Source: an uncultured Ruminococcus sp. (GTDB lineage: Bacteria > Bacillota > Clostridia > Oscillospirales > Ruminococcaceae). From it: a DNA stretch of 9,314 nucleotides. Where the stretch lies: assembly GCA_947175005.1 (NCBI GenBank), contig CAMWLD010000065.1, positions 1 to 9,314 of the forward strand, read 5' to 3'. Made by a program: the position numbers and the translations under genes. Position 1 is the first letter of the stretch. Every line of letters starts with the position of its first letter. Below the pieces are notes generated by a model. It had not been told where the DNA came from, searched no databases, and saw only the letters and a program-made list of their open reading frames with translations. Below are positions 5,915 through 9,314 of the stretch, in pieces.

Positions 5915-7594
5915 ATGTATCAGGCGTTATACAGGAAATACCGTCCTGTGACCTTTGATGATGTAATAAGTCAGGCGCACATTACCACGACCTTAAAAAA
6001 TCAGATACTGACCGGCAAGACCGCCCATGCCTATCTTTTCACAGGCTCACGGGGAACGGGCAAGACCACCTGCGCCCGTATATTTGCCAAAGCCCTTAAC
6101 TGCGAAAATCCCAAGGACGGCAGCCCCTGCAACGAATGCAGCGTGTGCAGGGAAGCTGATGACTTCGCCCTTTCGGATATTATCGAAATAGACGCAGCCT
6201 CCAACAACTCCGTAAACGACGCCCGCGAGCTTCGCGAGGCAGCCGTATATACCCCCGAGCGCTGCAAATATAAGGTGTATATCATCGACGAGGTGCATAT
6301 GCTTTCCAAAGAGGCGTTCAATGCGCTTCTTAAAATAATCGAAGAACCGCCTCCCCACATCAAATTTATTATGGCTACCACCGAGCTTCACAAGGTGCTG
6401 CCCACTATTCTTTCAAGGTGTCAGCGGTTTGATTTTGCCCGTATCCGCACCGAGGATATTGCCGACAGGATCGAAGAGATCGCCAAAAAAGAGGAGATCG
6501 TTATTGACCGTGAGGCTGCCGAGCTTATTGCAAAAACAGCCGACGGCGGTATGCGTGACGCTCTTTCCATTCTGGACAGATGTATCGCCTTTTCGGAAAA
6601 TATCACCGCCGAAATTGTTTCCGAAGCCGCAGGAATTGCGGGTAGGGAGAGCATTTTCGAGCTTGCAAGGGCGATCGTTGATAAAGACGCACCCAAAGCA
6701 CTGGAGATAATAGCAGGGCTTTACGACAGGTCAAAGGATATGTCACGGCTTTGCGAGGAGCTGATAACCCAGTTCCGCAACATTCTTGTGACCGTTTCCG
6801 CACCGTCTCTCACAGGGATAATCGTTTGTATGCCGTCGGAACTGGCGGTCATTAAGGAGATCGCCGAAAAGGTGGACACGGCTGCGGTCATAGCCTATCT
6901 GGACGATCTGGGAAAATGCGCCGAAAAAATGACCCGATCCCTCTCAAAGCGAGTGGATATGGAAATGTGCGTTATCCGAATGTGCAGCGGCATTCCCGCA
7001 GGGCAGACAGCGGCAAACAATGCTTCGGGCAAAAGCGAGGAAATAGCCCGTCTGAACGCCCGCATAGCCGCCCTGGAGGACGCATTAAGGCGCGGCGCTG
7101 TCGCAATGCCTTCACGCAGTGAGCCTCGTGGAACTTCCTATCCCGAGCCGGGCGCAGCAGGCGCACCTCAGCCACCCGGGCGGGAACGGCAGGAAGCCGC
7201 TCCGACAGCTGATATAAGCAGCTTTGAGTACGTTCGTGAATGGCAGGATATAATCGACCGCCTGCGTGAGACCTGTCCTTCCATAGCCCCCATGCTTATC
7301 GGCTCAAACGGCTATGTAAAAAGCGGGAAATTCATCATAAACACCCAGAAGCCCATGATAAGAAAGATCATGAGTGCCGATGAAAACAAGACAAAGGTGC
7401 TTGAAGCAATTGCCGAGATCACAGGCAAGGCATATGCTACCGTAATGGTGGGCTATAAACCCGAGCTTGACAGGCATTTTGGAGGGGAGGAAACTTCGTC
7501 CCCCGCCTCCGATGATACGGGAAAAACGGGCGGAGACCTTAACGCTCTTTTGCAAAAGGCAAGGGACGGCGGCGTTGAGGTAACGGAAACATAG
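5915..7594 (+). CDS. dnaX: DNA polymerase III subunits gamma/tau (DnaX)
   Basis: DnaX is the ATPase motor of the clamp loader that places the beta sliding clamp on DNA and, as tau, links polymerase to helicase. The protein has 559 residues and starts MYQALYRKYRP, the canonical N-terminus. Walker A is GSRGTGKT (44-51). The zinc site is C63, C72, C75 and C78. Walker B-type DEVH is at 125-128, and the arginine finger is R168 in SRC. The AAA+ core and collar run to about residue 365. A variable, Pro/Gly/Ala-rich linker covers about 400-430, and a conserved C-terminal domain (SSFEYVREWQDIIDRLR onward, about 432-540) resembles the tau-specific region. I saw no classic A AAA AAG slip site in the right phase, so only the full-length form is predicted. 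It is followed by ybaB and recR, as in many bacteria. Confidence 0.97.
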   Translation: MYQALYRKYRPVTFDDVISQAHITTTLKNQILTGKTAHAYLFTGSRGTGKTTCARIFAKALNCENPKDGSPCNECSVCREADDFALSDIIEIDAASNNSVNDARELREAAVYTPERCKYKVYIIDEVHMLSKEAFNALLKIIEEPPPHIKFIMATTELHKVLPTILSRCQRFDFARIRTEDIADRIEEIAKKEEIVIDREAAELIAKTADGGMRDALSILDRCIAFSENITAEIVSEAAGIAGRESIFELARAIVDKDAPKALEIIAGLYDRSKDMSRLCEELITQFRNILVTVSAPSLTGIIVCMPSELAVIKEIAEKVDTAAVIAYLDDLGKCAEKMTRSLSKRVDMEMCVIRMCSGIPAGQTAANNASGKSEEIARLNARIAALEDALRRGAVAMPSRSEPRGTSYPEPGAAGAPQPPGRERQEAAPTADISSFEYVREWQDIIDRLRETCPSIAPMLIGSNGYVKSGKFIINTQKPMIRKIMSADENKTKVLEAIAEITGKAYATVMVGYKPELDRHFGGEETSSPASDDTGKTGGDLNALLQKARDGGVEVTET

Positions 7595-7706
7595 GACATT
7601 TACAGCCGATAACTTTTTTTAAATCAGCTTTTACGGGCAGGTTTGATCCGATCTATTCGGAATGCCTTTTATAAAAAAATAAAAATTCAAAGGAGTTTTA
7701 AAAGTT

Positions 7707-8054
7707 ATGAAAGCAAGATTACCACAGGGCATGGGCGGCGGCGCTCAGAATATGCAGAGCATGATAAAGCAGGCTCAGAAAATGCAGGAGCAGATAATGG
7801 GCGTGCAGGAGGAGCTGGAAAAGCAGACCTTTACAGCAACCTCCGGAGGCGGCGCAGTGGAAGTCACCATGAACGGCAAAAAGCAGGTACAGAGCCTGAC
7901 TATCAAGCCCGAAGTTGTCGACAAGGATGATGTGGAAATGCTCCAGGACCTTATTATCAGCGCAGTAAACGAGTGCGTTGGCAATATCGACAGCACCGCC
8001 GAGGCGAATATGGGCGCTGTTACGGGCGGCGTAAGCTTCCCCGGCTTGTTCTGA
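7707..8054 (+). CDS. YbaB/EbfC-family nucleoid-associated DNA-binding protein
   Basis: This 115-residue protein matches the usual size of YbaB/EbfC (about 100-110). These are small homodimeric DNA-binding proteins with tweezer-like helices that associate with the nucleoid; their exact role is unsettled. Residues 15-42 form the amphipathic, Met/Gln-rich helix (NMQSMIKQAQKMQEQIM). The family core follows, with TATSGGGAVEVTMNGKKQV, SLTIKPEVVD, and DDVEMLQDLIISAVNE near residues 72-87. The C-terminus GAVTGGVSFPGLF is typical of clostridial members. ATG 7707 follows AAAGGAGT (7689-7696). The gene lies between dnaX and recR, the standard location for this family. A 112-bp gap separates it from dnaX and holds no clear terminator or promoter. 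Confidence 0.94.
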   Translation: MKARLPQGMGGGAQNMQSMIKQAQKMQEQIMGVQEELEKQTFTATSGGGAVEVTMNGKKQVQSLTIKPEVVDKDDVEMLQDLIISAVNECVGNIDSTAEANMGAVTGGVSFPGLF

Positions 8055-8068
8055 TAACCGCACAATTG

Positions 8069-8095
8069 TTTTCCTCCGTTTAAAACGGGGGAAAA
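8069..8095 (+). other. Strong stem-loop in the ybaB-recR gap
   Basis: TTTTCCTCCGTT (8069-8080) pairs with AACGGGGGAAAA (8084-8095) over 12 positions, with one G-U pair, around TAA. No T-run follows, so it is not a classic terminator. The left arm holds CCTCCG (8073-8078), the exact complement of CGGAGG in the recR ribosome site. The right arm can instead pair with TTCCCCGT (8106-8113). Confidence 0.7.
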
Positions 8096-8116
8096 CATCT
8101 TAAAATTCCCCGTATC

Positions 8117-8121
8117 GGAGG
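8117..8121 (+). promoter_or_regulatory. Ribosome binding site supporting the TTG start of recR
   Basis: GGAGG lies 10 bases before TTG 8132. No in-frame ATG lies nearby that would leave the conserved LPGIG helix-hairpin-helix region intact with a good ribosome site. Confidence 0.85.
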
Positions 8122-8131
8122 TTGAAATAAT

Positions 8132-8734
8132 TTGGCAGACAGTACCGCATTGCCCCTTGTGCTGCTGGCAGAGCAGTTTGCAAAGCTGCCCGGAATAGGC
8201 ATGAAAACCGCTCAAAGGCTGGCATATCACGTTATGAGCATGACAGATGAGGAAACACAGGCCTTTGCCGACGCTCTTATAAACGCCCATTCCACAATTA
8301 AGGAATGCGCAGTCTGCTGCAACCTTACCGACAGCGAAAAATGCCCCGTCTGCGGCGATATCCGCCGTGACGGTTCGACCGTTTGTGTGGTGGAGACTCC
8401 AAAAGATGTTTCCGCATTTGAGCGCACAGGGGAGTACAAGGGCGTTTACCATGTTCTCCACGGGCTTATTTCCCCTCTGGACGGCGTAGGCCCCGAAATG
8501 ATACGCATAAAGCAGCTGCTGGACAGGCTGAAGGACGGCAGCGTGCAGGAGGTCATTATGGCGACCAACCCCACCGTCGAGGGCGAGGCGACTGCCATGT
8601 ACATTTCAAAGCTCTTAAAGCCCATGGGAATAAAGGTCACACGGCTTGCTTTCGGCATTCCCGTAGGGGGAACACTGGAATTTGCCGACGAGGTGACTCT
8701 GTTCAGGGCATTGGAAAATCGGAATGAGATTTAG
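8132..8734 (+). CDS. recR: Recombination mediator protein RecR
   Basis: RecR works with RecO (and RecF) to load RecA onto single-stranded DNA at gaps and stalled forks. The protein has 200 residues, the family's normal length. The helix-hairpin-helix region [19 protein letters not shown] (16-34) opens it. A four-cysteine zinc finger follows (C59, C62, C71, C74; CAVC...CPVC). The Toprim domain begins with VVETPKD (E88) and continues through [26 protein letters not shown] and the C-terminal [15 protein letters not shown]alker B-like stretch. It starts at TTG 8132, as set by the ribosome site. It is the last gene of the SRP RNA-TPR-dnaX-ybaB-recR block. No clear terminator follows before the tRNA promoter. 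Confidence 0.97.
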   Translation: MADSTALPLVLLAEQFAKLPGIGMKTAQRLAYHVMSMTDEETQAFADALINAHSTIKECAVCCNLTDSEKCPVCGDIRRDGSTVCVVETPKDVSAFERTGEYKGVYHVLHGLISPLDGVGPEMIRIKQLLDRLKDGSVQEVIMATNPTVEGEATAMYISKLLKPMGIKVTRLAFGIPVGGTLEFADEVTLFRALENRNEI

Positions 8735-8794
8735 AAAATGTGCACAAATTGGCGCTGCGATATTTATGCATATATCCAAATTTTCCGTCAGATA

Positions 8795-8823
8795 TTGACA
8801 ACCGGGAAAAAATATGGTATACT
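8795..8823 (+). promoter_or_regulatory. SigA promoter of the glutamine tRNA pair
   Basis: A perfect -35 box TTGACA (8795-8800), a 17-bp spacer and a -10 box TATACT (8818-8823) are present, with an extended -10 TGG. Transcription should begin near 8830, about 45 nt before the first tRNA. Confidence 0.9.
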
Positions 8824-8873
8824 ATTATAGTCGGGAACGTTGACGTCCGCTGCGGTAAATAACTTCAATAAAA

Positions 8874-8947
8874 TGGGATATAGCCAAGCGGTAAGGCAAC
8901 GGACTTTGACTCCGTCATCGTCGGTTCAAATCCGGCTATCCCAACCA
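8874..8947 (+). tRNA. tRNA-Gln, anticodon TTG, with encoded CCA
   Basis: The acceptor stem TGGGATA (8874-8880) pairs fully with TATCCCA (8937-8943), followed by discriminator A8944 and genome-encoded CCA (8945-8947). The anticodon stem ACGGA/TCCGT encloses CTTTGAC with anticodon TTG at 8906-8908, which reads CAA. The T arm is GTCGG-TTCAAAT-CCGGC (8920-8936). The variable loop has 4 nt. The U1-A72 pair is typical of bacterial tRNA-Gln. Confidence 0.97.
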
Positions 8948-8950
8948 TTC

Positions 8951-9026
8951 TGGGATGTAGCCAAGCGGTAAGGCAACGGACTCTGACTCCGTCACTGCGA
9001 AGGTTCGAATCCTTCCATCCCAACCA
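8951..9026 (+). tRNA. tRNA-Gln, anticodon CTG, with encoded CCA
   Basis: It lies three bases after the first tRNA. The acceptor stem TGGGATG (8951-8957) pairs with CATCCCA (9016-9022), then A9023 and CCA (9024-9026). Anticodon CTG (8983-8985) reads CAG. The T arm is GAAGG-TTCGAAT-CCTTC (8999-9015) and the variable loop has 6 nt. Its 5' half nearly equals that of the TTG tRNA, differing at position 7 and anticodon base 34, while the T arm differs; this points to duplication followed by divergence or conversion. Confidence 0.97.
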
Positions 9027-9028
9027 AG

Positions 9029-9058
9029 ATCGCTCCGTAAAAAGCGGAGCGATTTTTT
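9029..9058 (+). terminator. Rho-independent terminator of the tRNA operon
   Basis: ATCGCTCCG (9029-9037) pairs perfectly with CGGAGCGAT (9045-9053) around TAAAAAG and is followed by six Ts (9053-9058). It begins two bases after the second CCA. Confidence 0.95.
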
Positions 9059-9102
9059 ATGTCCGAATTTTTATTCCGAAATTTACATAAGGAGCAAGAA
9101 AG

Positions 9103-9314
9103 ATGATATTCCTTTCCGACCTTGATAACACGCTTATATTTTCCTATAAAAAAATGTCCCCCGACAACCTCTGCGTGGAAACCAAGGAGGGCAAAAAGCT
9201 TTCCTACATGACCCACGAGGGCGGCAGACTTTTTCGGGAAATGACCGAAAAAATGCGCTTTATCCCCATAACCACCCGCTCGGTTGAGCAGTACAGCCGC
9301 ATAATATTCCCGGG
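9103..9314 (+). CDS. HAD-superfamily hydrolase, N-terminal part; 3' end outside window
   Basis: Translation from ATG 9103, after GGAG (9091-9094), gives 70 residues with no stop before the window ends. The start MIFLSDLDNTLIF carries the HAD motif I DxDxT (D6, D8, T10), whose first aspartate forms the phospho-enzyme intermediate. FIPITTRS near residues 55-62 fits motif II, with Thr as the phosphate-binding residue. The short stretch between these motifs and the I-T-T-R-S form suggest a Cof/sucrose-phosphatase-like type II member, but the cap and motifs III-IV are not in view. The likely role is hydrolysis of a small phosphorylated metabolite; the substrate cannot be told. The gene lies 44 bp after the tRNA terminator, with no strong promoter seen between them. 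Confidence 0.82.
   Translation, partial: MIFLSDLDNTLIFSYKKMSPDNLCVETKEGKKLSYMTHEGGRLFREMTEKMRFIPITTRSVEQYSRIIFP

Noticed and set aside
6482..6496. Run of As in dnaX as a programmed frameshift site making gamma
   Set aside because: The phase is GCC AAA AAA GAG, not A AAA AAG, and it lies near residue 190 inside the AAA+ core, far too early for a gamma-type product.
7604..7675. T-run and small hairpin (TCCGA/TCGGA) between dnaX and ybaB as a terminator
   Set aside because: The T-run has no stem before it, and the 5-bp hairpin is not followed by a clean T-run.
7643..7675. TTGATC...TATAAA as a ybaB promoter
   Set aside because: The spacer is 21 bp and the -35 is weak.
8735..8794. Terminator after recR
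   Set aside because: AT-rich partial palindromes are present but no stem followed by a T-run; transcription may run into the tRNA operon.
1..9314. CRISPR array, insertion sequence or prophage
   Set aside because: No spaced direct repeats, transposase, integrase or terminal inverted repeats seen; gene order and base composition are consistent with core chromosome.

Overview
The window reads as a chromosomal segment of a low- to mid-GC Gram-positive bacterium of the Clostridia. The Ruminococcus/Oscillospiraceae type is my best guess; this is inference. The reasons are the order SRP RNA - (TPR gene) - dnaX - ybaB - recR, which resembles the scr-dnaX-yaaK-recR block of Bacillus subtilis; strong AGGAGG-type ribosome sites with several TTG starts; textbook SigA promoters with extended -10 boxes; and a MurC with a clostridial-type C-terminal motif. 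Every gene I can support lies on the + strand.

Left part (1-3028): the last 196 residues of MurC (cell-wall precursor ligase) are followed by a CPBP-family membrane metalloprotease with a long Gln/Asn/Pro/Gly-rich N-terminal tail containing a 21-bp tandem repeat. Next comes a membrane protein with a bacterial RING-like zinc module, a second zinc ribbon and a DUF2628-like membrane domain. A clear rho-independent terminator closes this block.

Middle part (3085-4945): a B12-binding-type radical SAM protein stands alone behind a consensus promoter with an inverted repeat between its -35 and -10 boxes. After it comes about 318 bp with no convincing protein gene. That stretch holds a hairpin and a second, very similar promoter, and leads to a small-type bacterial SRP RNA (4813-4945) whose closing helix plus U-tract also looks like its own terminator.

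Right part (4946-8734): a membrane-anchored TPR protein, then dnaX (DNA polymerase III clamp-loader subunits), ybaB/ebfC (nucleoid-associated protein) and recR (recombination mediator). These look like one transcription unit for replication and repair. The recR leader has a strong hairpin that masks a sequence complementary to the recR ribosome site.

Right edge (8795-9314): a third consensus promoter drives two adjacent glutamine tRNAs (anticodons TTG and CTG), closed by a terminator. The start of a HAD-superfamily phosphatase gene then runs off the window.

I found no CRISPR array, insertion sequence, prophage gene or other overt mobile element. Most of the window is core housekeeping. The less ordinary parts are the low-complexity CPBP protease, the RING/DUF2628 protein beside it, the orphan radical SAM gene, the leader upstream of the SRP RNA, and the possible RNA switch ahead of recR.
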